Part shown: positions 22,251-32,699 of the stretch, in pieces
Position numbering within the stretch: the stretch's first letter is position 1
Layout of the letters: each line of letters opens with the position of its first letter
Assembly: GCF_000283155.1 (NCBI RefSeq)
Contig: NW_004454195.1
Coordinates: 6,110,940 to 6,174,939, forward strand
Direction: 5' to 3'
DNA from: Ceratotherium simum simum
Lineage: Eukaryota > Chordata > Mammalia > Perissodactyla > Rhinocerotidae
Length of the DNA: 64,000 nt
Translations under genes and position numbers: made by a program
Notes under the pieces: model-generated
What the model saw: only the letters and a program-made list of their open reading frames with translations
What the model was told of the DNA's origin: nothing
The model's database searches: none

Positions 22251-22950
22251 TCTGCTTGAAAAAAAAAAGACAAAAAGAGTTGATCATAGGCTGAGATCAC
22301 AGCCCATGATTATTTGTCTAGTTGAGGCAGGACTCCCGCTCAACTAGACAGTCCTTTGCTGAGGCCTGTGCAGAGTTTATTCAATATGGCTCCTGACCAC
22401 TTCATCAGTGCCCCTCATAGGGCTCTTCTCGAAGCCCGCTCATGGGGCACCTCCAGGTAGCAGCTGTATTTCAGACCACTTTCTTGACTCTGGGCAGTGA
22501 TGGTTGGTCTCTCCAAACCTTTTCCAATCTACCTCAGTCTCTCCAGATTCCAAATATTTCTTTACACCTAAAGTCCTAATCACTTCTTTTAACTAGCAAT
22601 GACATCCAAGTTTTCATCAGCAAAAATCTTGTGCCTCTTTACTGAAGGGCAGAGAGAGCTCAATTTTCAAAAACCACGATCACCTGGTCTCTGCTTCCTG
22701 GCAAGGAGGGGAGTTGTTTGTATTGCATCCTTTTTCTAGAACTCCCAACAACTTTTAATGCAGAAAAGACAAAACAGTTGAGTGTACGTTGCAAAATAGA
22801 TTGAATGTTCATAATTCTTCTAGACATAATCACAACAGCAGAGTTAGCATTGTTAACAGAGGTGTGGACAAGATACTGGAGGAGCATAGAAGAGGGAGAA
22901 ACTAAATCTATTGCTTAGGATAAGGAAGAAGGGGAAGAAAGGGATCGGCA
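22251..22950. other. Intergenic sequence, nothing recognised
   Basis: Spacer between old L1 and L2 fragments; a run of about ten A lies near 22,259. Confidence 0.3.
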
Positions 22951-22954
22951 GAGA

Positions 22955-23230
22955 CTATAAGGCTTCTCACAGGTAATAGCTGAACTGAATCTTCACTACT
23001 GTGTAGTGGGCAGTGCTAGCACCTCAGATAGAAGTAATAGCCTGAGTGAAAATGTGGGGGCATGAAATGATGTAGTATGTTTAAGGAACTCCCAGTAATT
23101 CTGAACTGGTGCGATGTTGCAGGAATATGAGGGAGTGGTAGGAGATTAGATTGGAAAAGTAAGCAGAAATCAGTCAGATTGGAAAGTACCTTTTATGTCA
23201 CTCTAAAGTCTAAGAATGCTGTTGAATGCT
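22955..23230 (-). repeat. L2 LINE fragment, antisense
   Basis: Reverse-complement L2 words such as aatagctgaactgaatcttc, gaaaatgtgggggcatgaaat and aggagattagattggaaaag, strongly diverged. Confidence 0.5.
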
Positions 23231-25385
23231 GGGTGGTTAGGTCACGTTGCTGGCAGAGCAGTGGGGTTTAAGATCTAGACCAGAAAGGATTAGGATAAGA
23301 AGGTGAGGAGTTAGCGCACTCAGGGAAGAGATCTATCATCCCAAATGGGGCCATTTGGCAAAATGGTAAAAGAACACATTTAAATCTTGACTTAAAAAGC
23401 TCTGAGCTTGCTGAGCCTGTGGGTTGACTAGGAGGAGCTGGCAATGCAAGATTCAAGATTAGGTTATATGAGACCTTAAAACTTTCGCTGCCTGGACAGA
23501 GATCCTCTTTGGTCAAAGAGATGTCCAGGAGGCTATTTGCCCTCTAGTGGCAACCACAAAGCATTTTCTACTTTCTAGAAATAGGACTAGAATGTACAGT
23601 ACAGAACAGATCATCTCGGGAAGCTAGCACTCACTATACCTCATAAAACTATTTGAATTGGTACCTAGACTTGAATATCTAGCTTAACACACAAGCCTAA
23701 TATGAATTAGTTGAAACAGAAAAAAAGATGATGTTTAATAATAAAAATCTATCATACATACCACTGGGTTATATCACTGCCATTGAACGAACTTACTACA
23801 ACTTTTCAATATTATGTTTAATAGGAACGTAGCATTATATCATAAATATCTTTATCTAAAATTTTTAAGTGTAGTGATTTATTTATTTTTAATGTATAAT
23901 ATAGGAAGATATTTGGAGGTAGAGATAAGATTCCCTGCAAATCCAAGAATCTATTTTAGGCCTCTTTGATCTAGTCACCTAGATTTTACACTTGCCGTCT
24001 AGAGAACTTTGGACACCCAATTTGGCATTATAGAGTTTGCAGTTCATTTCTTTCTTTTTCTTTTTTTCATATAAATGGTTTATATCCTATTGAGGAAACT
24101 TTGGTATCAGTTTCTAATCTTTAAAATGTTCAGTCTTTTGAGAAGTAATGTTTTCTCCCACCTTTGCTAAAGGCATTTCACAGAAACATCTCATTATTTA
24201 TTTATAAGGGTAAGTTTCCAGAATAAAGTAACATTACCACTGGCCTCCTATTGCCTCTGCACACGTAATTACACCCATAATTGATGGAATGGTCTATTCT
24301 GGTGTTGCAGCTAGAACAAACCTAAGGTCAGATCTCTAGGAGAGTAAATCATGTCATTATTTTTGTTAAGAAATAAACAAGTGGAAAAATGTAAAATTAT
24401 CTGAAAGGAGACATGCATGTAGACCGGGTGGGGGAAGAGAATGAGTGTGGGAGAGAGAGAAAGAAAACTGAAGAAAATGAGTCCAGAAGAATATGTTGAA
24501 CTAGCCTTGCTAAGAGAGTGATTTTTGTCTTCTTTCTGAGATGTCTCTCCTGTCTGGGCAGGTTAATGATTGACCACTATGTTAGCCTTTTTTTCGATGG
24601 TTGTTAGTCTTTGAGAAACAATAGGATTAAATTGCCTTAGGAAATTCTGACCAGATGAACATCAAACACGCAGGTGAGGTTTTTCCTGGAATGCTTCTGC
24701 CCAGGCTTCCTTCTCTTGGAGCTGAAATCATCTCATTAGAGAGTTCTTGTTCATTCAATGGATGACCAATGACAGGATGTAGAGTTACCGACATAGAAAG
24801 AGATTCATTCTATGTGACTAAGGCGGTGGGTGGGGGAGAAGCAGGTTACAAAACATATGCATAGTGTAATGCCATTTTTGTAAAAAAAAAATATGGATAT
24901 GTATATATTTACGTATAGAAAACCATCTGGATTTGCTCTAAATGTTAATAGGGATCAGCTTAGGTGGGTGGGATTGTGGATAATCTTAGTCCCCCTCTAC
25001 CTTTTTTCATTATCTATATTTTTAAAAATAAACGTTTTAAAAAGAATACAAATGTTTTCTTAAAACAGAAAAGAAAATTACATTGTAGGTAGATAACCAT
25101 TTGTAAATACTCATATTTATGTATGTATATATGATTGATTTGGATTTAAAAAATTATTTAAAATTATACGGGAACTAGAAAAAAGTAAAGATGAACACTA
25201 ATCTGATTTTAGAGTGGGACAGACTTTTTTATGTGTTAAACAAACAAAATTATAAAATATTGATATAAAGTAGTGATTTTATCACATAATTTTTAAAGCC
25301 TCTATAGGTTTTTAAGTGGCAATGCTATTTAAGAAAGGATTAAAGACACATACCAAACTCGGATAAAATATTTACAATATACAGG
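23231..25385. other. Intergenic AT-rich sequence, nothing recognised
   Basis: No gene or named repeat. Confidence 0.35.
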
Positions 25386-25389
25386 ACCA

Positions 25390-25465
25390 ATTAAAAATGC
25401 TTAGCACAGCACCTAGAACAAGGTAAAGGTTCAATAAATATAAGCCATTATTATTATTATTTATA
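25390..25465 (+). repeat. MIR 3' tail fragment
   Basis: gcttagcacagcacctagaac ... aggttcaataaatataag followed by a TTA-rich tail. Confidence 0.65.
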
Positions 25466-25597
25466 TTAATAACTATAATCCATTTATTGCAAATCAGAAG
25501 AAAAATCAAAATTCTTCAAAATTAGACAAATGAACAAACAAATCCCTGATCACACAAAGGCTAATAAACATATGGAATCAAGTTCAAACTATCTAAC

Positions 25598-25678
25598 AGC
25601 TATATATATATATACATAATATAAAATGTATATATATACACACATAACATATATATATATATATATACACACACACAC
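25598..25678. repeat. Compound (TA)n/(CA)n microsatellite
   Basis: Alternating TA runs, TATACACA steps and a terminal (CA)n run. Confidence 0.9.
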
Positions 25679-26233
25679 CATTCTTTACCTATCAAATAAA
25701 CAAAGATTTATAAAAAAAGAAACATGATAGTTTCTAGTGCTGGCAATGTTTCAGAGAAATGGGTACTTATATAATATGCAAGTGAGAAAATGAATCAGTT
25801 CAAACTTTTAGATGGCAAATATCAAAACCTTAAAAATATTCATATCTTTCAACGCAACAATCCCATGCCCAGGAATTTATCTTAAAGAAATAGTTAGAAA
25901 TGTTAACACACACTCTTTAAAGATCCAGTAACTTCACTTGGAGGCATTTATCTTACAAATAAACTCACACGTGTAAAATGACACAGATACAGTGTTATTT
26001 ATGCAGCTTTGTAATAAAAGACTAGAAACGACCTAGGTCACTATCAATAGGAGTAAGACAAATTACAATAATTTCAGACAACAGAATGTTATGGAGGAAT
26101 AACAAAATGAAAAAGAATGTGGTTGATAAAGAACTCCCCAATATTTTTAAATTAAAAAAAATATATAGAAGAGTGTAAAAATGGGGAAAATAATATATTT
26201 CTATTTGCTTGTATATTTATAAAAAACACCCTA

Positions 26234-26481
26234 GGGCTGGCCCTGTGGTCTAGTGGTTAAGTTTGGCACACTCTGCTTTGGTGGCCCAGGTTTGCGAGTT
26301 TGGATCCTGGGCATGGACCTACACCACTTGTCAGCCACACTGTGGCAGCAACCCACATACAAAATGGAGCAAGATTGGCACAGATGTTAGCTCAGGGTGA
26401 CTCTTCCTCAAGCAAAAAGGGGAAGACTGGCAATAGATGTTAGCTCAGGGTGAATCTTCCTCAACAAAAACAACAACAATA
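26234..26481 (+). mobile_element. ERE-family SINE (equine tRNA-derived)
   Basis: Starts gggctggccctgtggtctag and continues with the tRNA-like box region (tagtggttaag, tttggatcctgggca), then two copies of the gatgttagctcagggtga / cttcctca unit and an A-rich tail. This SINE class is found in perissodactyls. Confidence 0.9.
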
Positions 26482-26759
26482 CTCTGGAAGGGTACCCAAG
26501 AAATTAATAATAATGATTTCCGTGGGGTGTGAGTGGGAAATTAGGCAGATGTAGGACAAGAAGGAGAGGGAAAATATTCTCTTTTATTTGGTTTTTGAAC
26601 ACATAAATGCATTAGTTTTGTTTTTTAAACTAAAGGAATGAATTGAATTTTAAAAAATACTCACAGAACGCAGCTGTAAGATAGTGTGGAAAAGCCAAGT
26701 ACCTTTTAAAGGTCCAAAGTAAATAAATACAATACCTGAAATTAACTGTGCTTATCTCT

Positions 26760-26870
26760 TCCTCTTTGAGGACAGAAAAATTGCTTTTCTTGGCATCTCT
26801 CTACCTAACAAAGTACCAAACACATAGTAGGTACTCAATTAATTTTAGAGGAATGAATGAATCAATGAAA
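26760..26870 (+). repeat. L2 3' end fragment
   Basis: cctctttgaggacagaaaa ... caaacacatagtaggtactc ... aggaatgaatgaatcaatg is a sense L2 terminus. Confidence 0.6.
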
Positions 26871-27410
26871 GTTTAAAAGTTAAGTTAGTCACCAAGGACA
26901 AAGCCACAAGGACTTCACCCTTTCAGGATTTTTTTTTTCTACAAAAACAAATTATTTTTGAGAGAAAACTGAAAATAAAAGTTCCAAGGGTCTAAGTAGC
27001 TATTTAAGTACTTACCTCTTTCATCAGCTCTAATCTTAAAGACTCTGTTAGTGTAGTAATATTAAAGCTAAAATAAAATCAAGTAAAAAAATTGCAAGAC
27101 AACACACTGCCACATTACGGTACCATATATGTTCATAAACCAGGTTTATCCTTTCCATCCAATAATGTGCCAAATCACTTTTCCTTTTCTTGCCAATGAG
27201 AGATATCAGGATATGTTCACAACTAAGCCATGACAGTTAATGAGGGATAGAAGACATTGAACTTAGAGAATGTGCTATAAACCATCAAAATTCACCACAA
27301 AATACACCAAGTATTAAAAATGATCTAGTGCTAGTATAATAGTTAACACTAGGGGAAATGTTCAGGGGCAGAAATGAAATCTATGAAATGAGCTGGTGAC
27401 TATATATTAG
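26871..27410. other. Intergenic AT-rich sequence, nothing recognised
   Basis: No gene or named repeat. Confidence 0.35.
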
Positions 27411-27411
27411 A

Positions 27412-27600
27412 TTAGTGATTCTCAACACTGGCTGCACATTATAATCACCTGGGGAGCTTTTAAAAATACTGATGCCAGGGCTCCACTCCCAGAGAATCTG
27501 ATTAAATTCATGTGAGGTGGAGCCCAAGCATTCCTATTTTTTCAATGGCTCCTGGGGTGACGCTAACGTGGAGTCAGGGTTGAAAAACTTTGCATTGGAA
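27412..27600 (+). mobile_element. MER5-type hAT MITE
   Basis: gtgattctcaacactggctg, cacattataatcacctggggagc, ttttaaaaatactgatgcc, cagagaatctgattaaattc, and the opposite terminal repeat gtcagggttgaaaaactttg. Nearly full length. Confidence 0.8.
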
Positions 27601-27904
27601 TACAAGAAGGATGGAGGGAATTCTCTTACAAAAAAAAGAAGACAATCAGCTGGTTCCAGCCATTATAAAATTTATGCAAAACCAACATTTTTACGATTAA
27701 ACCCTTCCCTTTATTTCCTCATCTCCCCAGCCCAGACCTTATCCAAAACTCCTTGCTTGAAGTATTAAATTATTTCCTATGGTTGTCTCTCTTGCTTTCA
27801 TTCTTCCTCCATATTTCCACCTTGTACAACAATAACAAATGGTTTTCTTTATATTAAGAACTCTGCTGGATACAGAATGTATGCAATCTAAATTTCTCAG
27901 CTTA

Positions 27905-28030
27905 GCTTCTACTCTGAGCTCTGCCATCACCAAATGAAATCATTTTGCTGCTCAGTTTCCTCATAGACTCCAAATTAGTTGGGGCTGATAACTTTTAAGG
28001 TTCTTTTCAGCTCTAAAATCCTAAGTTCTC
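27905..28030 (+). repeat. MIR-family SINE
   Basis: gagctctgccatcaccaaatg ... gctcagtttcctcatag ... aaggttcttttcagctctaaaatcctaag, core and tail of a MIR-type element. Confidence 0.65.
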
Positions 28031-28301
28031 TGGTTCTGGTTCATTTCATACTACCCACCCCACCAGTAAATATCCAATCTCATCTTTTGTAGTTCCCCAA
28101 GATAGTTCTTAATTCAAGTCAAACAAAATCCTCTCCATTGCCTGATTTATTTCTTGCTCCTTTCCCTCCAACGCTGTTGTTATTTATGCTGTGTCTTCTC
28201 CTGGAGGTATTTTCATTCCTCTCAGCCTCTCACATAATCAGTCACCTGGCTCAAGCTCACCTCCTCCAGAGGCTTTCAGGAAATGACACCATTTTACATC
28301 A

Positions 28302-28514
28302 ATCATAGTCTTACTTTTTTTTTTTGCTGCAGAAGATTCGCCCTGAGCTAACATCTGTTGCCAATCTTCCCCTTTTTGTATGTGAGCCCCACAACAGCAT
28401 GGCCACTCACAGAGGAGTGGTATAAATCCGTGCCCAGGAACCAAACCCAGGCCGCCAAAGTGGAGCACGTGGAACTTGACTGCTAGGCCACCTGGGCTGC
28501 ATCATATTCTTACT
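28302..28514 (-). mobile_element. ERE-family SINE with target-site duplications
   Basis: SINE body 28,316-28,500 in antisense: a T-rich tail, gccctgagctaacatctgttg, ccccacaacagcatggcc, and a tRNA-like head ending in cctgggctgc. Flanks ATCATAGTCTTACT (28302-28315) and ATCATATTCTTACT (28501-28514) differ by one base and are the target-site duplication. Confidence 0.92.
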
Positions 28515-28539
28515 TTAAGATTTCCTTGTTACTTTGTAG

Positions 28540-28685
28540 TGTAGAGCCTCTTTATATATGGTCCCTGGACCAGCATCACTTGGGTGTTTGTTAGACATGC
28601 AGAATCCCAGCCCTCATCCAAGTCTGCATTTCCACCAAATGCCAGGTGACTTGAACGCACATCAAACTTTCAGACTCACTAGTCT
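28540..28685 (+). mobile_element. MER5-type hAT MITE fragment
   Basis: tggtccctggaccagcatcac, gtttgttagacatgcagaatccc, tgccaggtgacttgaacgc, ending ctttcagactcactag. Confidence 0.75.
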
Positions 28686-28734
28686 ATAATAGCTTATTAG
28701 CATCTTCTTTTGTTTCCTAGTTGTCTTTCTTTTT

Positions 28735-28923
28735 TATTTTCCTTCCCAAAGCCCCAGTGCATGGCTGTATATCATAGTTGTAAGTCCTTCTAGTTCTGTG
28801 TGAGCTGCCACCACAGCATGGCAACTCACAGACAAGAGATGTGGTTCCTCTACTGGAACCCAACCCAAGCCACTGAAGTGGTGAGAGCACCAAACTTTAA
28901 ACACTAGGCCATCAGGGCTGGCT
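28735..28923 (-). mobile_element. ERE-family SINE, different subtype
   Basis: Antisense: ccaaagccccagtgcatggc, gttgtaagtccttctagttc, ccaccacagcatggcaactc and head ... actaggccatcagggctggc. The body differs from the copies with the gctaacatctgt unit, so a different ERE subfamily. Confidence 0.85.
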
Positions 28924-29660
28924 CTAGTTGTATTTATTTGCATATCTTTAAAAGTTTTCGGGTCAGGGATCCTATCTTCTATCTTAAAAAAAAAATTCAA
29001 CTAAAACCTCTAGTCCTTACTCTTCACATAGCAGTTACCCTGAAACGTTTGTTGAATAAATGAATAATTGCCATGTGTACCAAATACAATTATAGGAATA
29101 GTAAACTCAAAATTTAGCTGTAAAGGTTGATAAATACATTCATAGGCTTGTATAACTTGAGAGGTCTTAAGAGAACATCTCAGGAAGTCTCCTTTACAGT
29201 TGAAGAAAACGGGGGACCAGAGAAGGAAATGACTGCAGCAGGGAAGGCAGATTTAACATTGAGGCCACACTCTCCAGTTTTCCAGTTTCAGTAACAATGC
29301 ATCACCAAGCTCAAACACCGCCAAAAGCCAAGTAAGCACACAAAATAGGTGTTTAGGTATTCAAGGGTATTCATTTTACTCGAGCCTTTACTCAAAGATC
29401 ACTTGCCCTTGCATTGTAGATCAGCCATCACAATTTACAGTGCTTACCATGCGTCTGAGAGCGCTAAAAGCTGGGGATACTGAAACGACCATGACCCAGC
29501 GCTTGGCCCTATGGAGGTCACCGTCTAATGGACAGCAAGACAGAGCAGAGGAAAAACAACATAGAAGGACTGAAAAACTGGAGCCATTTACCTTCTACAC
29601 CCTCGAAGGCACAGAATAGTACAGCACAATAGAATCATAGAAGAAAATGCAGTTGGCTCC
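28924..29660. other. Intergenic sequence left of the second CpG island
   Basis: No gene. A degenerate antisense MIR may be present at about 29,180-29,280. Composition begins to rise in GC toward 29,660. Confidence 0.35.
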
Positions 29661-29671
29661 AAGCCCGAATC

Positions 29672-30151
29672 ATGAGTTCGTTACATTTCGTTCTTCCCTG
29701 TACAATTCTGAGCTCTTCCTCTGATTCCTTTTCTGTGACACCCAGCACAAAGCAGAGCACACAGGAAGGCCGCAGTGAATTAACCGATCAACGCTTTCCA
29801 AGTCCACTTCATCTAGAAGGACAAATTTTACTTTGTTTCCCTGTTTTAACGAGTAAGTGGCACAGACGCCACATGCGGGAAACAAATCCTCTCTCACTGA
29901 GCCAGGCCCAGCTCGCGGGCCTCCCCGCAGAGCGCGCGCCCGTGGGCGAACTGGCAGACGGCGCGGCCCGCGGTGCTGAGCCGCAGCCCCGGCGCCAGGA
30001 GTGGGGAGGCCCGGGACAGCAGAGCCTGGAACGCTCCGGCCGCCCAGGGAGGGGCGGGGCGGAGGCGCCTCCCGCCCGCCCGGGCCGCGCGGCTCCCGAC
30101 GCATTCCTGCACCCTCCTCCCGCGCGCCCCGCTCCCTCCCCCGACAGCTGA
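29672..30151 (+). CDS. Open frame of 159 codons running into the CpG island, doubtful
   Basis: A true ATG at 29672 opens MSSLHFVLPCTILSSSS and the frame stays open to 30151, ending in an Ala/Pro/Arg/Gly-rich stretch. I recognise no domain, signal peptide or membrane segment. The second half is exactly what any GC-rich, stop-poor CpG island yields, and frames of similar length exist on the other strand over the same bases (for example 29670-30104, minus). I list it only because it is the longest ATG-initiated frame in the desert and overlaps a likely promoter. Most likely not a protein. Confidence 0.1.
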   Translation: MSSLHFVLPCTILSSSSDSFSVTPSTKQSTQEGRSELTDQRFPSPLHLEGQILLCFPVLTSKWHRRHMRETNPLSLSQAQLAGLPAERAPVGELADGAARGAEPQPRRQEWGGPGQQSLERSGRPGRGGAEAPPARPGRAAPDAFLHPPPARPAPSPDS

Positions 30152-30560
30152 TTCATTGGCTCGGCTGCCCAGACTGCCTGGCGCCGGCCGCGTGACGTCA
30201 CCCATTCACCGAGCCCGCCTCCCCCCTCCGCTGGCGCCGGCCGGGCGGTCGCCTTGACGACGCAGACGCCAGCCGGCACAATGACTTCCAGCTGGAGCAG
30301 CCCAGCCAGCCCGCGCGCTCGCTTGCTCGCTTGCTCGCGCTGGGTTTAAGATCGCGGGGGTGGGTTTCTTTCTTTCTCTCTCTCTTTTTTTTTTTCAGTC
30401 TCCTGCGGGTTCCCCGTGCGGGGAAATGCACTCGCTCTAGTTTTCGAGGGCTCTGGTCCCAGTTCCTTCTGAAGCGCGCTTTGCAGGCTCCCTTCCTCCG
30501 TCGCGGTCTCCCTGGGCCCCGTGTTTTGCTGGGCAACATCCCATGCTAGGCTCGGCAGAC
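29880..30560. other. Second CpG island, distal upstream of ID4
   Basis: A sharp CpG-dense block with abundant CGCG and GGCGGG, in otherwise AT-rich desert and about 29 kb from the ID4 TSS. It is not part of a repeat. It contains the CRE/CCAAT promoter module. No protein gene is visible to either side, so a non-coding RNA promoter or a distal alternative promoter is likely. Confidence 0.88.
30040..30275. promoter_or_regulatory. CRE plus CCAAT promoter module, probably bidirectional
   Basis: A perfect palindromic CRE, TGACGTCA, lies at 30193-30200. An inverted CCAAT (ATTGG) lies at 30155-30159, a GC box (GGGGCGGGGC) at about 30051-30060, and a second TGACG half-site at 30255-30259. Close NF-Y and CREB/ATF sites are typical of CpG-island promoters. 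There is no TATA box. Direction of transcription cannot be told from sequence alone. Confidence 0.7.
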
Positions 30561-32200
30561 CTACTGGCGGTTGGGTTCAGCCCTTGCAGCGCTAACACCT
30601 GCAGAGTCGAGGTTCCTGCCAAAAGGCGTAAAGCAAAGGAGGAAAAATTCATTGCCATAATAGCGAAAATGATAAACCTCAGCTGTCTTAGAGAAGAATG
30701 TCTGAGTAGGTGTTGATTACCTCCCACAATCACAAAACAACTTTCGTTAAAAGATTTTGCACTAACCGCTGTTCAAACGCAGTGGTTCTTATTTTGCTTT
30801 TCAATCGGACATCACGACAGTTGGGAACTTGAAGTTAGAAACTTAACGCTTCCAAATGGATAAATCTTTCCAGAACAGAAAATAAATCTGGGAAGTTGTC
30901 GTGCTGTAAATTAGAATGGAGAGTGCGTGAAGGAAGGAGGGAGAGAGAGAGAGAAGAGAAGAGAACAAGGAGGAGGAGGAGGAAAGAAGAAATGGAAGAG
31001 ATTGGTGGTTTCGGGATAAGGCAAATAGTTTGGCATGCAACCCACTCCCACCCTCACCCCATCCCCGTGCAAAAATCTTTTAGCCCTGAAGATGGGGGAA
31101 AAAGAAGACATAGCTATTGACCAGAGTTGGGTGGGAGGTGATTCCTTTTGCTTCATTTTCACTTTTCTGCCAAACCTCTTGCTTCAAAACAGCTGCATTT
31201 TTGGAAGTCCACAACTGAGAACTAAGCGAAACCCTCCCATGGATAGCATAAATCAGCATTTTGCAGCCGCTCATCTGCAGGATCAATAAGCCCAGAAGAT
31301 GCAAACTCCCTTCCCAGCTCTTGCAAAAAATACCTCCAGGAAAAACAAGCACTTTGGCTCTTTTACTTTCTATTAGTCCAGATTTTAGCATTTCCTTCTT
31401 TGCTTTTTTATTTATTGTTTATATATTTGGTCCCATCCTCAAACAGATTTTAAACTCTTTAAAGGCAGAGAAGAACTCTTTCTTAAACTTTTCATCTCCT
31501 GGCTCAGCTGAGTAGATGCCCAGTGAGTATCTTTTGATGATGGTGCTAAAGAATGATTAATAACCACACAAGCTATTTAGTTGGTCAAGTCGTCATTTAT
31601 TGGCTCATAATAATCCTTGGCTTCTGTGTCTTCAACACACTTCCCAAAACAGTTCAATCCAAAGAGACTACTAGGTAGTAGTTGATGATCATTAATAAAA
31701 ATAACAAATGTATTGGAATTCATGGTCAAGATAGGAATAATGTCTTTTCACATGTTTCCCAGGGTTACTGCTGGTAGTAGTCAGCAGTTTGTTAAAAAAA
31801 AATAAAATTAAAAAAACCCTCAAACTCATTTTGTTACCCATCAAAAATGAGGACTCAGTGAAACATTAATTTTCTGAAATTGCTGCATATTTAAATGTGA
31901 TTGTAATTGCTCCTTAGCGTTTTAAAATTATAACATTGATACCAAATGCTTTAGAATCCAAAGAACAGTCTACCCGGGTTGGCGTTTTTGTATAAATGGT
32001 CTATAACATAATGGGTGGCTGATTATCCCATGCACATTATTTGGATTCACTTAAATGCCAGGTTTCAACATTAAGGGGAAAAAAAACCTCAAGAAACCTA
32101 AAATAGATTTTCATTTTTAGTTCTCTCCTTCCTTTCTATCTTCCATTAGACTTACTCACAGGTGTTCCACTCACCTGTAGTTTCAGTAATAGCACTGGCT
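30561..32200. other. Intergenic sequence right of the second CpG island
   Basis: No repeat recognised apart from the purine tract. Unique-looking sequence that may belong to a transcript starting at the island. Splice-like sites cannot be settled by eye. Confidence 0.4.
30925..30995. repeat. Homopurine GA/GGA-rich tract
   Basis: Near-continuous purines on the plus strand (aggaaggagggagagagaga..., ggaggaggaggaaagaagaaa). Confidence 0.85.
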
Positions 32201-32202
32201 AC

Positions 32203-32326
32203 CAGTGGTACCGAACCATAGCCACACTCTAGAACCAACCTATGAATTTTTAAGAATGCAGTTGGCTAGGTTTCTTCCTCAGAGATTTTTTACTTACTTG
32301 GTCTGGGGTGTGGTCTTGGCATCTAC
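32203..32326 (+). mobile_element. MER5-type hAT element, left half
   Basis: Starts cagtggtaccgaaccatag and proceeds to ggtctggggtgtggtcttggc, where the L1 poly(A) tail (as T run) interrupts it. The other half is at 38,850-38,916. Confidence 0.7.
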
Positions 32327-32699
32327 TTTTTTTTTTCAAACTTTTTATTTTGAATTATAGATTCATGGGAAGTTGCAAAGATAGTAGAGAGGTCCCATAT
32401 ATCCCTTCACTTTGTTTCCACCATTGATTACATTTTACGTAACTGTAGTACAATAATAAAATCAGGAAATTACATTGGAATGAAGTGTTCCTGTAATTCT
32501 GTGTCATCTCATCACCTGTAGAATCTTGTATCCACAACCACAATTAAGACATAGAGTATTCCAGCACCACAAATACCTTCCACTGTAATCCCTTTATAGT
32601 CATCCCCCACTCCCCACCATCCCTAACCCTTGGCAACCACTAATCTATTCTCTATCTCTATTATTTTGTCATTTGGAGAGTGTTATATATATTGATTCT

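Noticed and set aside
26234..26320. tRNA-gene-like head in the ERE SINEs
   Set aside because: The A/B-box-like region belongs to the SINE head, is degenerate and has no cloverleaf or mature tRNA end.
29809..30279. 156-codon minus-strand frame in the second CpG island
   Set aside because: Starts at GTG, is Gly/Arg/Ala/Pro-rich and overlaps competing frames on both strands; composition explains it.
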